Positions 11,745 to 20,519 of a stretch of 23,172 nucleotides of DNA are shown piece after piece. Positions within the stretch are counted from its first letter, which is position 1; every line of letters begins with the position of its first letter. This DNA comes from a virus. The notes beneath the pieces are model-generated. The model saw nothing but the letters and a program-made list of their open reading frames with translations, had not been told where the DNA came from and ran no database searches. The translations under genes were made by a program, and so were the position numbers. The stretch lies in IMG/VR virus record IMGVR_UViG_3300035698_018820, positions 1 through 23,172 of that record. One strand, written 5' to 3'.

Positions 11745-12047
11745 ATGGAGTTATGGATTATAATAATATTGGTAATATTATTAGGAGTTTCAATTTTTAT
11801 TAATTTTAATTTATTTCGTAAATATGAATATATGGAAAATGAATATAATATTTATTCGTCCAATATAGATAATTATTTAACTAAAATGTTAAAACAAATA
11901 CGTAATATTCATATTAACATAAATAGAATAGATGAACGAGGTTCATTTGAAGCTGATGATGAAATTGGTTTTTTCTTCAAAGAAATTAAAAAAATGGATG
12001 AATCATTGAGCAGTTTTCTTCCAGAAAATTTGGATGGTCAAAAATAG
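11745..12047 (+). CDS. Small single-pass membrane protein
   Basis: 100 residues: a hydrophobic helix at 3-23 (LWIIIILVILLGVSIFINF), then a charged, helical domain ending in an acidic stretch (DDEIGFFFKEIKKMDESLSSF). One membrane span with a coiled-coil-prone tail fits a spanin- or holin-accessory-like protein, but no motif proves it. AAGGAG, lying in the last codons of the HD gene, is its ribosome site. After its stop a 130-bp gap (12048-12177) holds AT repeats and a small hairpin AAGTC/GACTT (12106-12119), possibly a promoter region. Confidence 0.65.
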   Translation: MELWIIIILVILLGVSIFINFNLFRKYEYMENEYNIYSSNIDNYLTKMLKQIRNIHININRIDERGSFEADDEIGFFFKEIKKMDESLSSFLPENLDGQK

Positions 12048-12177
12048 GGTTTTCCAAAAATTTTACATATATATATAGTATATGTACCTTATATTTGTTA
12101 GTTTTAAGTCAGTTGACTTTCAAATTGTTTAAAAGCAAATAAAAAATTAGCAAATGATTATTTAAATTGGAGGAATT

Positions 12178-12945
12178 ATGAATCAAGTCGCAATCGACAC
12201 TTACCCATCTGCCTTTATTGGCACCAACAAAAATCGTTTAAAAATATATGAAAATAATAATATTTTCTTAAATGATAATCAAGAATTTCAATTCGAATTA
12301 TTTAACTCTACTAATGAAGTCATAGGAGCCAAAATATGGTTAAATGATAAATTATCATCTGATACAATATTAGTATTAAAACCAGGTGAACGTATTTGGT
12401 TGGATAGATACTTAGATGATAATAAAAAATTTATCTTTAATACTTATGAAGTTGATAATGAAAAAACAGTATTAGAAGCAATTAAGAAAAACGGTAAAAT
12501 TAAAATTGAATTTTTTAATGAATGTAATAGTATTACCACAGTAACTGGAACTACTAATACATGGATATATGATGGTAATATCACTACCACACCATATAAT
12601 AATGATATTCCATTTAATTGTACATCAGATGTAATGTATTCATCATGCAATCCTATAAAAGTAAAAGGTGATACAACAGAAAAACAATTATTGTGTGATT
12701 CTAAACAGGATAATAAACTTGAAACTGGTAGAATAGATAAAGGCAGTGAGTCAGCTCAAATATTTAATAATGTGAATTATAATTTCAATTGGTATGCTTT
12801 TCATACAATTGAATATATTATGTTACCAATATCACAACAAAAGGTAATTACTAAAAAAGATATTAAATCTTATTGTAATGAATGTGGTATAAGAATCAGA
12901 CAAAAAACATGGAAATATTGTCCTAAATGTGGGACTAAAATTTAA
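12178..12945 (+). CDS. Hypothetical (probably structural) protein with C-terminal zinc ribbon
   Basis: 255 residues. The N-terminal part is beta-rich and includes LKPGERIWLDRYLDDNKKF (about 67-85), a pattern I associate with an uncharacterised family in large phages. The middle is Asn/Thr-rich. The C-terminus is a clear zinc ribbon: CNEC (233, 236) and CPKC (248, 251). A strong Shine-Dalgarno (TTGGAGGA) precedes the ATG, implying high expression, in keeping with a virion or late protein. No enzyme motif. Confidence 0.6.
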   Translation: MNQVAIDTYPSAFIGTNKNRLKIYENNNIFLNDNQEFQFELFNSTNEVIGAKIWLNDKLSSDTILVLKPGERIWLDRYLDDNKKFIFNTYEVDNEKTVLEAIKKNGKIKIEFFNECNSITTVTGTTNTWIYDGNITTTPYNNDIPFNCTSDVMYSSCNPIKVKGDTTEKQLLCDSKQDNKLETGRIDKGSESAQIFNNVNYNFNWYAFHTIEYIMLPISQQKVITKKDIKSYCNECGIRIRQKTWKYCPKCGTKI

Positions 12946-12966
12946 TTAATTTTTTTATTTACATAT

Positions 12967-12974
12967 TATAAATA
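12967..12974 (+). promoter_or_regulatory. T4-type late promoter (TATAAATA)
   Basis: An exact TATAAATA in the 63-bp gap before the sigma/structural block. In T4 this octamer alone, read by gp55, directs late transcription, starting about 6 nt further on. The gene directly downstream is the gp55-like factor itself. AT-richness makes chance matches common, but most other exact copies here fall inside genes. Confidence 0.45.
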
Positions 12975-13008
12975 ATTTAGGAGTTTATTTATAATTAAAA
13001 CGGAGTCT

Positions 13009-13740
13009 ATGATACAGGAAAAAACCGCAGCAGAAAAAAAATACTATTTTACAAAAGATACTGAAAATGCAATATTAAAATATAATGTAAGTATCGATTA
13101 TATAGAAAGAGAAAAATTATATAGGGATGAAATTGGACCAGCATTTGATAAATTATCCGAAGTTTTAATACATAGTTTTAAATTTTATTATGCTGGTGAT
13201 AGTGATTCTATTAAAGATATTAAGAGTAATGTAATTGTATTTTTAATGGAGAAATTACAAAAATATAAACAAGAGAAGGGAAAAGCTTTTTCTTATTTTA
13301 CTATTGTTGCTAGAAATTATTTAATTATTAATAATAGGACTAATTATAAAAGGTTAAAGGATAAAAAACAATTAACTGATATTGATTATGACAATGATTT
13401 AAAGCCAGGATTTTCAGATGAAAGAAAACACAATGAAAAATTAGACTTCTTTGATATATTTATTGAATACCTAGATATTAATTTATCAATATTATTTCCT
13501 AAGAAAAATGATTTTATAATTGCGGATTCAATATTAGAAATAATTAAAAAGCGTGATACTATGAATAGTTTAAATTTAAGTAAAAAAGCTATTTATATTA
13601 TGATAAAAGAAATGATTGATGTGAAATCCCAACAAATTACTAAGGTGGTTAATATATATAAATGTATATACAAATCTGCCTATTTAGATTATATGAAATA
13701 TGGTTATATACAGTCTAATAAAAATTATAGGAGTAGTTAA
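13009..13740 (+). CDS. 55: Late-transcription sigma factor, T4 gp55-like
   Basis: 243 residues. The segment from residue 14 to 125 (FTKDTENAI..., AFDKLSEVLIHSFKFYY, FLMEKLQKYKQEKGKAFSYFTIVARNYLI, NNRTNYKRLK) is a divergent sigma region 2: the aromatic FSYFT block corresponds to the core-binding/promoter-melting helices and matches the gp55-like factors of T4-related marine phages. It redirects host RNA polymerase to late promoters such as TATAAATA. Unlike T4 gp55 it lacks an obvious C-terminal sliding-clamp motif (T4 ends in SLDFLYE); the C-terminal third is unlike any sigma I know. CGGAG is its ribosome site. Next gene overlaps by 1 nt. Confidence 0.78.
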   Translation: MIQEKTAAEKKYYFTKDTENAILKYNVSIDYIEREKLYRDEIGPAFDKLSEVLIHSFKFYYAGDSDSIKDIKSNVIVFLMEKLQKYKQEKGKAFSYFTIVARNYLIINNRTNYKRLKDKKQLTDIDYDNDLKPGFSDERKHNEKLDFFDIFIEYLDINLSILFPKKNDFIIADSILEIIKKRDTMNSLNLSKKAIYIMIKEMIDVKSQQITKVVNIYKCIYKSAYLDYMKYGYIQSNKNYRSS

Positions 13741-14159
13741 TGGATTTTTCACAAGAGTTATTTACCAAGAAAACGTTTTCTGATTTGTTGGAAGATATTT
13801 ATAATAATCGTCAGGATAAAGAGGAAAGGATTAAAATATTAATTGATGAGTTACGACCATTAATTAAAAATCCTTCTGATGCTATTGCATTGGTACCTTT
13901 ATTAAGTGATTATATGGAAGTAGCAGTGAAAAATGATGAACATTTAGTAAAAATGGCATCCATAGTCCAACGAGCTATTTCAAGATCAGCCGCCGCAGAT
14001 ATCGATGAGTTTACAATGAATGATGATGAATTAAAAGAATTAATGGATGAATATAACAACACAGCTAAAAAGTCTGAAAAAACAATAACTAATGCAGATG
14101 AAAAATTAGATGATTTTTTAAATACCGACTCAAATGATAATGTAATTGAGGATAAGTAA
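13740..14159 (+). CDS. Small acidic protein next to the late sigma (possible late co-activator)
   Basis: 139 residues, mostly helical with an acidic, low-complexity C-terminus. The block LFTKKTFSDLLEDIYNN and the segment LVPLLSDYMEVAVKNDEHLVKMASIVQR look like a conserved phage family whose function I do not know. It overlaps gp55 by one base, and near its C-terminus has KLDDFL, similar to the LDFL-type clamp-binding tails of T4 gp55 and gp33. T4 gp33 is also a small acidic protein encoded beside gp55. A gp33-like role is therefore an attractive guess, nothing more. Confidence 0.6.
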   Translation: MDFSQELFTKKTFSDLLEDIYNNRQDKEERIKILIDELRPLIKNPSDAIALVPLLSDYMEVAVKNDEHLVKMASIVQRAISRSAAADIDEFTMNDDELKELMDEYNNTAKKSEKTITNADEKLDDFLNTDSNDNVIEDK

Positions 14160-15310
14160 TGCCCTTAAAAAATTTACAACAATCAAATAATTCGAAATTT
14201 TACCAAACGATAAATGATAATGAAAATTTAATAATTGAGTCTGGTGAAGTATATGATATAATTTTAGATGAAAATCATACTGAATATATCGACGAAGATA
14301 GTATTGGTTTAATTAAATTTAAAAGATTAAATAGTGATTTTAATAGTGAAAATATAGACTTACATTTTGCTGCTCCATTAAATTCTCAAATAAAACAGTA
14401 TCCAATAAAACATGAGATAGTATTAATTATATCAGCACCTACTCCACAAACAGGTACTATAAATTTAAGTACTGGATTTTATTATACTGATATAGTAAAT
14501 GTATGGGGATTAGTAAATCACAATGCTTTACCGTATTCTACATTTCCAATATCCGTAGCTAATAAAAATATTGATAAATATTCTGCATTTAGTGGTATAA
14601 CAGATACTAAGGATGAAATTGATCTTGGCGATTATTTTGTAGAAAAAATAAAACGACCTAAATTAAAACCTTATGAAGGTGATACAATATTTCAAGGACG
14701 ATGGGGACAATCTATACGATTCACCAGCACACATTTGCAATCTACAAATCCTTGGTCGAAATCAGGGGATGACGCAGATCCGTTAATAATACTTAGAGCA
14801 GATAAAAAAGACAATTCAAAACAATTTATAACCGAAGATATAAATAATGACGCGTCATCAATATATATCTGTGATGGACAATTAATTGGTTTAAATCCAT
14901 CATATACTTCATTAGATTCATATACTACAGAACCAGATAGCCCAAAAAATTATTCTGGTAAACAAATATTAATAAACTCCGGAAGATTATTTTTAAACGC
15001 CAGTACAGATAGTATATTATTATCTGCAAAAAAATCAATTAGTTTATCAAGTGATAATACTTTAAATTTTGATTTTAAAGAAAGATTAACAATTGGTTCA
15101 TCAAAAAAGGCTCAAAAAAACACTAAAGGTGAATTATTAATCGAAGTCTTAAATGCTATATCTATACCATCACCTATGGGACCATTAGCTTTAAACACTG
15201 CAATATTTACAGATACCATTATAGTTGATAACATACCATATCTTGCTTGGGCACAATTATATGGTACAAATGGTAAAACCTTATTAAGTACAAAAACTTA
15301 CATTGAATAA
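14159..15310 (+). CDS. Baseplate hub/spike-type structural protein (gp5-like OB-fold candidate)
   Basis: 383 residues. Beta-rich throughout. The block KPYEGDTIFQGRWGQSIRFTST (about 175-196) and EDINNDASSIYI (about 230-241) match, as I recall, a conserved structural protein in T4-related environmental phages usually taken as a baseplate hub/spike component with an OB-type domain. The C-terminal third (LINSGRLFLNAS, LLSAKKSISLSSD) has short repeated strands, as in spike beta-helices. No lysozyme domain is visible, unlike T4 gp5. Its place just before gp25 and gp6 supports a baseplate role. TAATG overlap with the previous gene. Confidence 0.6.
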   Translation: MPLKNLQQSNNSKFYQTINDNENLIIESGEVYDIILDENHTEYIDEDSIGLIKFKRLNSDFNSENIDLHFAAPLNSQIKQYPIKHEIVLIISAPTPQTGTINLSTGFYYTDIVNVWGLVNHNALPYSTFPISVANKNIDKYSAFSGITDTKDEIDLGDYFVEKIKRPKLKPYEGDTIFQGRWGQSIRFTSTHLQSTNPWSKSGDDADPLIILRADKKDNSKQFITEDINNDASSIYICDGQLIGLNPSYTSLDSYTTEPDSPKNYSGKQILINSGRLFLNASTDSILLSAKKSISLSSDNTLNFDFKERLTIGSSKKAQKNTKGELLIEVLNAISIPSPMGPLALNTAIFTDTIIVDNIPYLAWAQLYGTNGKTLLSTKTYIE

Positions 15311-15363
15311 TCGTATTAAAATTCATTTTTAAAATATTTATTTACAAATATACGAGGGTAATT

Positions 15364-15936
15364 ATGACAAAATCAGACTTAGCAAATATTATTAAAAAAG
15401 AATTAAAATCAGCTATACATGAGGAATTAAGTAGTATTAGAAAAATTGTACGTGAAGAAATAGATTATGCTTTAAATCATTCTACACCAGATATTGAGTT
15501 ACATGAGGAAATTAAAATTAAAGAAACAAAGAAACAACCACCATTAAAAACATATACTAAAAAAGTTTTTTCAAAAGATCCTTTATTAAATCAGATATTA
15601 AACGATACAGCTAAAAATAGTAAACCAATTGATAATCCAGTTGGAAAATTAATGAATGAATCGATAAATGAAGAAGAATGGCCTACAATGGGTGGCATAA
15701 AAACAAGTGGGGCAGTAAATCAAGCAGCAACACCTAATTTTAAAGATATTATGAATAAAGAATTAGGAGTACCTACTGTTGCATCTGTTGTTCCGGAAAG
15801 AATGATACCAGATGATAAAAAACATGTTCCTATACCTGATTTTTTAAGTAAAGCCTTAACAAGAGATTACAGAGAATTAACAAAGAAATTTAAAGAACCG
15901 AAAACAGGTGTATCTAATTCTTTATTAAAGACATAA
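15364..15936 (+). CDS. Putative virion-associated protein with leader-like N-terminus
   Basis: 190 residues starting MTKSDLANIIKKELKSAIHEEL, similar in style (K-S-[ED]-L-x-x-[LI]-I-[KR]-[KR]-E) to the leaders at 1748 and 3128, though longer and more helical. The rest is Pro/Lys/Thr-rich and probably extended, with GGIKTSGAVNQAATPNFKDI in the middle and PIPDFLSKALTRDYRELTKKF near the end. GAGGG precedes the ATG. It lies between the spike-like gene and gp25, so a tail or baseplate accessory is likely; chaperone or tape-like functions are not excluded. Family not recognised. Confidence 0.6.
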   Translation: MTKSDLANIIKKELKSAIHEELSSIRKIVREEIDYALNHSTPDIELHEEIKIKETKKQPPLKTYTKKVFSKDPLLNQILNDTAKNSKPIDNPVGKLMNESINEEEWPTMGGIKTSGAVNQAATPNFKDIMNKELGVPTVASVVPERMIPDDKKHVPIPDFLSKALTRDYRELTKKFKEPKTGVSNSLLKT

Positions 15937-15937
15937 T

Positions 15938-16351
15938 ATGAGTGCAAAAAGAATACATCCCTTAGACCTAAATACTAATGTAGCAATAGGATTACGCTTG
16001 CCTCTGGCTAATAATGAAAAATCTTTTTTCGCACTAAACTATACTACTGCGGATCAAGCTAAAACAAATTTAAAAAATTTAATATTAACTGAACGAGGTG
16101 AAAGATATATGCTACCAGAATATGGTTGTAATATACGACATTTATTATTTGAACAAAATACTAACATTGAAGATAAAATATCAACTGAGATTAATAATTC
16201 AGTTAATAAATGGTTACCATATATAAATATACAGAATGTAAGTGTTGATATTGATTCTGTCAATGAACACATAATATACATAAAAATATATTTCAATTTA
16301 TTTTTAGACCAAGACGTAACAGAAAATATAGTTGTTTCATTTACAACTTAG
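15938..16351 (+). CDS. 25: Baseplate wedge protein, T4 gp25-like
   Basis: 137 residues with the gp25/GPW signature NLILTERGERYMLPEYGCNIRHLLFEQN (47-74, shown abridged by position): the R-G-E-R-x-M-x-P-x-[YF]-G-C core, then LLFE. This small wedge protein joins the sheath-like hub to gp6 in contractile tails. Although gp25 is called lysozyme-like by old homology, it is structural. It starts one base after the previous stop, and the gp6-like start follows with GGAGG in the intervening bases. Length and neighbour agree with the family. Confidence 0.92.
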   Translation: MSAKRIHPLDLNTNVAIGLRLPLANNEKSFFALNYTTADQAKTNLKNLILTERGERYMLPEYGCNIRHLLFEQNTNIEDKISTEINNSVNKWLPYINIQNVSVDIDSVNEHIIYIKIYFNLFLDQDVTENIVVSFTT

Positions 16352-16358
16352 GAGGATA

Positions 16359-18242
16359 ATGAGTAACAATTTAACAGTAAAAAAAGATGTATCATATTTA
16401 AATAAAGATTTTGTTCAATTTAGAGAAACTTTAATTGATTATGCTAAAACATATTTTCAAGGTACGTTTAATGATTTTGATCCTTCAGACCCTGCAATGA
16501 TGTTTATAGAAATGTCATCGTATGTAGGTGATGTATTATCTTATTATTTAGATACACAAGTTAAAGAAATGCTTCTTTTACACGCTGAGGAACGAAAAAA
16601 TGTAGTTCAGTTAGCGCAAGCATTAGGATATAAACCTAGACCAACAGTTCCTGCAAAAGCAAATATAAATATTTATCAAATAATACCATCTATAGGAAGT
16701 GGTGAAAATGTAAAGCCAGATTGGAGGTATGCATTATATGTAGCAGAAGGAATGCAACTATCATCCGATCAAAATGCTTCTATAATTTTTAGAACTTTGA
16801 ATGATGTTAATTTTGCATTCTCAAGTTCATATGATAATACTGAAATATCAATATATTCAACAGATGCTGGAGAGCCACAATATTATTTATTAAAGAAATC
16901 GGTAGATGCAGAATCTGGTACACAAAAAGAATTTACATATGATTTTGATAGTCCAGAAAAATATACAAAGGTTTTATTACCGGATGATAATATTATATCA
17001 ATAGATTCTATAACAGATTCCGATGGTAATATTTGGTATGAAGTTCCATATTTAGCACAAGATACAATTTTTAAAGAAGTAGCAAATATAGAGGCAAATG
17101 ATCCAACCCTATCACAATATAGTTCTCAAATACCATATTTATTAAAATTAATAAAAGTACCTAAAAGATTTATTACTAGATATAGAAGTGATAATAAATT
17201 AGAATTACAATTTGGTGCAGGTGTTGTTAATGATTATGATGAAGAGATAACACCTAATCCAGATAATGTTGGTTTACAAACTCCAACTGGAACAACAAAA
17301 TTAAATTACGCTTGGAATATTACTAATTTTATGTATTCAGATACATACGGTCAAGCACCTAGTAATACAACATTGACAGTCAAATATACTATTGGTGGTG
17401 GGCTACAATCAAATGCAATAGTTAATTCATTAACAAAAATTAATGAAGTTGATTTTAATGATTTAGAAACTGGATTGGAATCAACTGTATTGGAAACAGT
17501 TAAAAATTCGTTAGCTGTTAATAATGATGAAGCAGCTACAGGTGGAAGAAATTATGAAGAAATTGAAGAAATACGACATAACGCTTTAGCATATTTTGCA
17601 GCTCAGGATAGAGCAGTTACTAAAGATGATTATATTACTAGAGTATATTCGTTACCTGCTAAATTTGGTAGTATTGCAAAAGCATACATTGTTCAAGATG
17701 ATCAAATAACATATAGAGCGTATGGTGAAACTGTATATAATCAAGTATCAATGAATTTATATACATTATCATATGATGCAAATAAAAAATTAGTAAAAGC
17801 TAATGCAGCAATTAAAGAAAATTTATCTAAGTATATAGATAGATATAGAATGATGACAGATTCAATTAATATTAAAAATGCGTATGTTATTAATGTTGGT
17901 ATAAAATTTGAAATAACTGTTTTAGCAGGATTCAATGGTAAAGAAATATTAACTAAATGTATAGATCAGTTAAAGAAATATTTTGATGTTGATAAATGGC
18001 AAATTAACCAACCAATAATTAAAGCAGATATATATCGTGAAATAGCAAATATTAAAGGGGTACAATCTGTTATTAAAATATTAGTCGAAAATTTATTTGA
18101 TAGTACTGCTGGATATAATCCAAATGTATATGATATAGATTCAGCAACAAGAAATGAAATTACATATCCGAGTTTAGACCCAGCTATTTTCGAAGTTAAA
18201 TATCCTTCAACAGATATAAAAGGTCGGATTGTAACATATTAA
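16359..18242 (+). CDS. 6: Baseplate wedge protein, T4 gp6-like (baseplate J family)
   Basis: The start is ATG 16359, 7 nt from the GGAGG and 8 nt after the gp25 stop; a longer frame from 16332 would overlap gp25 and skip this site. The 627-residue protein carries the gp6/gpJ hallmarks: DFDPSDPAMMFIEMSSYVGDVLSYYLDTQ (about 38-66, by position), the AEERKNVVQLAQALGYKPRP block, and, in the C-terminal half, EEIRHNALAYFAAQDRAVTKDDYITRV with YVI...G. It dimerises into the iris-like ring of the baseplate wedge. Its length is close to T4 gp6 (660). Very confident. Confidence 0.93.
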   Translation: MSNNLTVKKDVSYLNKDFVQFRETLIDYAKTYFQGTFNDFDPSDPAMMFIEMSSYVGDVLSYYLDTQVKEMLLLHAEERKNVVQLAQALGYKPRPTVPAKANINIYQIIPSIGSGENVKPDWRYALYVAEGMQLSSDQNASIIFRTLNDVNFAFSSSYDNTEISIYSTDAGEPQYYLLKKSVDAESGTQKEFTYDFDSPEKYTKVLLPDDNIISIDSITDSDGNIWYEVPYLAQDTIFKEVANIEANDPTLSQYSSQIPYLLKLIKVPKRFITRYRSDNKLELQFGAGVVNDYDEEITPNPDNVGLQTPTGTTKLNYAWNITNFMYSDTYGQAPSNTTLTVKYTIGGGLQSNAIVNSLTKINEVDFNDLETGLESTVLETVKNSLAVNNDEAATGGRNYEEIEEIRHNALAYFAAQDRAVTKDDYITRVYSLPAKFGSIAKAYIVQDDQITYRAYGETVYNQVSMNLYTLSYDANKKLVKANAAIKENLSKYIDRYRMMTDSINIKNAYVINVGIKFEITVLAGFNGKEILTKCIDQLKKYFDVDKWQINQPIIKADIYREIANIKGVQSVIKILVENLFDSTAGYNPNVYDIDSATRNEITYPSLDPAIFEVKYPSTDIKGRIVTY

Positions 18243-18257
18243 AACAAAGGATGAAAA

Positions 18258-19373
18258 ATGATATATTCAATTTTTCCAACAAAAGATAATACGCTTTATG
18301 AAGATGAAGTAAATCAAAATGCTGGTTATGATAATGTAGTAGAATTAACCAAAACAATTAGTGATGATACTACTAATTCTAGAATTATTATGCAATTTGA
18401 CATTACTGATTTACCAACAGTATTAACTGCATATACATCTTCATTGAAATATTATTTGAATATGTATGCTACTGATGTATCAAACATACCGATAGAATAT
18501 AATATTTATGCATATCCAATATCAGGTAGTCCTTCGGAGTCAGCAGTTGCTGGATGGGAAATGGGTGTTGGTAGACGAGATAATGATCCAATAGTTGAAG
18601 TAGGTTCGAGTTGGCAATATAGAGATAGTGAAGATGGAGGTTCTTTGTGGTTTGAAACAGGATCAATAGCATCGGAATCATCGTATTATTATACTTCAGG
18701 ATCTGGTGGAGGTGTGTGGTATACAGCAAGTGCAGCATCACAATCTTATGATTTTGAAACTAGTGATATTAGAATGGATATTACTGATATGGTTAATGAT
18801 TGGAAAAATAGTACAATACCTAATTATGGATTGATAATTAAAAGAGCAGATACAGATGAAGCTAGTGATAATGAAATGGGATCTATTAAATTTTATTCAA
18901 GAGATACTCATACTATATTCCCTCCTAAATTAGAAGTATGTTGGGATGATAGTAATTTTGATACCGGTTCATTAACAGAGTTAATTAGTGGTAGTACGAC
19001 AAGCGATGAAATAGTATTGTATACTAAAAATTTAAGAAAATCATATAAAGAAGATACTAAAACTAAATTAAGAATACATGGTAGAGAACGATATCCAACT
19101 AGATCATATTCGACTACATCTGTATATACAACTATAAAATATTTACCATCTGCATCTTATTATAGTATTAGAGATTTGGCTAGTGAAGAAGTAGTGATAC
19201 CATTTAATGACGATTATACTAAAATTAGTTGTGATGAGAATGGTAATTATATTAGTTTATGGTTAAATGGTTTACAAGCAGAAAGATGGTATCGATTTAT
19301 TTTTAAAATAGTTGATATTGATGGTAATGAAGAATATTTCGACAATGATTATAACTTCAGAATTGATAGATAA
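18258..19373 (+). CDS. Tail/baseplate structural protein with DNRLRE-like beta domain
   Basis: 371 residues. The first half (PTKDNTLYEDEVNQNAGYDN...RIIMQFDITDLPTVLTAYTSSLKYYLNMYA) has the layout of DNRLRE/CBM-like beta-sandwiches: a disordered start, Asn-rich calcium-site-like loop, then FD-[IL]-x-x-[IL]. A Gly/Ser-rich insert (about 130-160) precedes DITDMVNDWKN and NYGLIIKRAD. The C-terminal part looks like an Ig/fibronectin-type domain (WYRFIFKIVDIDGNEEYFDN). Probably an adhesive or peripheral baseplate component. AAGGATG lies before the start; 15 bp behind gp6. Confidence 0.6.
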   Translation: MIYSIFPTKDNTLYEDEVNQNAGYDNVVELTKTISDDTTNSRIIMQFDITDLPTVLTAYTSSLKYYLNMYATDVSNIPIEYNIYAYPISGSPSESAVAGWEMGVGRRDNDPIVEVGSSWQYRDSEDGGSLWFETGSIASESSYYYTSGSGGGVWYTASAASQSYDFETSDIRMDITDMVNDWKNSTIPNYGLIIKRADTDEASDNEMGSIKFYSRDTHTIFPPKLEVCWDDSNFDTGSLTELISGSTTSDEIVLYTKNLRKSYKEDTKTKLRIHGRERYPTRSYSTTSVYTTIKYLPSASYYSIRDLASEEVVIPFNDDYTKISCDENGNYISLWLNGLQAERWYRFIFKIVDIDGNEEYFDNDYNFRIDR

Positions 19374-19386
19374 TATAGGAAAAAAT

Positions 19387-19989
19387 ATGAAAAAAATTAA
19401 ATTATTTGAAACAATTAAATATAAAACAAAAGATCCTACTAAGGCTCCAATTATTGGAACATTAGTAACTTTACCTATGGCGTGGGGAGATGAAAAGTAT
19501 CCAAGCAAGAAGTATAATGTTGTTGAAATACTTGATAATGGAAATATATATATGGTTGATAGTTGGTATAAATCTGGAAGTCCACAAGTAATTCATAAAA
19601 CAATAGTTAAAAAATATACTCCTATTAATATAAAAGAATTGCGATTAAGAAAAATGCTTAGAGAAGAAATTATACAACAATTAAACGAATCGTTTAATCC
19701 AGGTTTAGTATTAAAACAGTTAGGTGGTAATAAATTTATATCCATGACAGGAGCAAAAAATTTTGTAACAGATGCAAAAACTAAAATGATTGGATTTAAA
19801 ATTGGTGGTGGAGCAAAAAATAGTATAAATCATATTCGTATTACGTTGACAAGCATGGATGTATATCTTGTAGAATTTATACGTATTAGAGGTGATAAAA
19901 TAAATGTAGTGAATAAAGTTGATAATATATATAGTGACCAATTACAAACTATATTTACTAGATATACTGGTATGAACACGAGTTTATAA
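19387..19989 (+). CDS. Two-domain protein with internal leader motif, inserted in the baseplate operon
   Basis: The start is ATG 19387 with TAGGA upstream; an in-frame upstream ATG would overlap the structural gene by 62 nt. The 200 residues fall into three parts: an N-terminal beta domain (about 18-78, PIIGTLVTLPMAWGDEKYPSK), a helix KELRLRKMLREEIIQQLNES (83-102) that resembles the N-terminal leaders at 1748 and 3128, and a C-terminal domain FNPGLVLKQLGGNKFISMTGAKNF...TRYTGMNTSL (103-200). The last, as I recall, recurs as a free-standing module in many phages, function unknown. So a cargo-type module may be fused behind another domain. Not an obvious baseplate part. Confidence 0.6.
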   Translation: MKKIKLFETIKYKTKDPTKAPIIGTLVTLPMAWGDEKYPSKKYNVVEILDNGNIYMVDSWYKSGSPQVIHKTIVKKYTPINIKELRLRKMLREEIIQQLNESFNPGLVLKQLGGNKFISMTGAKNFVTDAKTKMIGFKIGGGAKNSINHIRITLTSMDVYLVEFIRIRGDKINVVNKVDNIYSDQLQTIFTRYTGMNTSL

Positions 19990-20000
19990 TATAAGATAAT

Positions 20001-20519
20001 ATGGCAATATTAAGAAAAATAAGACGTAATCCGTATTCCAATAATTGGGAACATTGGGTGGAACCTTCTGCTACATCAGTAACTGGTTATTGGACAGTAG
20101 GTATATATGATTCTACCGAACATGGTAACATACCTACGGGATCAATTATTAGAAATTCGAAAGGATATTTATTATCATATGAAGGAGCCTCGTATCCAGA
20201 ATATTCAATAGATTCTTATAAACATGCTATTAGAAAACCAGATTTTGAAAAGGCGTATGATTTAAATATTACAGAATTGTTAGTCGGTACATATGATGAA
20301 ATTATTATACGTAAACCTAGACCTACAGGTTCAGAACTCACTCCTAGACCTACAGGTTCAGATCCCAATCCTAAATTCACAGGTTCATTTTTTACAGCAT
20401 CTGAAGATCCGGGGGATGAAACAGGTGGTGGTATGTCATCTGGTGATCCTGGTGAAGGATCTATAGTAATAGGTAGTGGTGGCAGTAATAACGATAGTAC
20501 TCTAAACTTGCAAAACTAA
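20001..20519 (+). CDS. Hypothetical structural protein with Pro-Thr-Gly-Ser repeats
   Basis: 172 residues. The N-terminal domain (1-105) is mixed alpha/beta with several Trp/Tyr; WTVGIYDSTEHGNIPTGSIIRNSKGYLLSYEG is its clearest block (about 31-62). The C-terminus is low complexity: three 9-residue repeats PRPTGSELT, PRPTGSDPN, PKFTGSFF, then a Gly/Ser/Asp tail. The pattern suggests a folded base with a flexible linker ending in a tail, as in appendage attachment proteins. Operon position between baseplate genes supports a virion role. Function unknown. Confidence 0.6.
   Translation: MAILRKIRRNPYSNNWEHWVEPSATSVTGYWTVGIYDSTEHGNIPTGSIIRNSKGYLLSYEGASYPEYSIDSYKHAIRKPDFEKAYDLNITELLVGTYDEIIIRKPRPTGSELTPRPTGSDPNPKFTGSFFTASEDPGDETGGGMSSGDPGEGSIVIGSGGSNNDSTLNLQN
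20316..20389 (+). repeat. 27-bp tandem repeats in the structural gene
   Basis: CCTAGACCTACAGGTTCAGA occurs at 20316-20335 and exactly again at 20343-20362; a diverged third copy begins at 20370. The period is 27 bp (9 codons). Recombination between copies would change the linker length in frame. Confidence 0.85.

Noticed and set aside
15938-16351. gp25 as a lysozyme
   Set aside because: The lysozyme-like label is historic; the sequence matches the structural wedge protein and shows no lysozyme active-site pattern.
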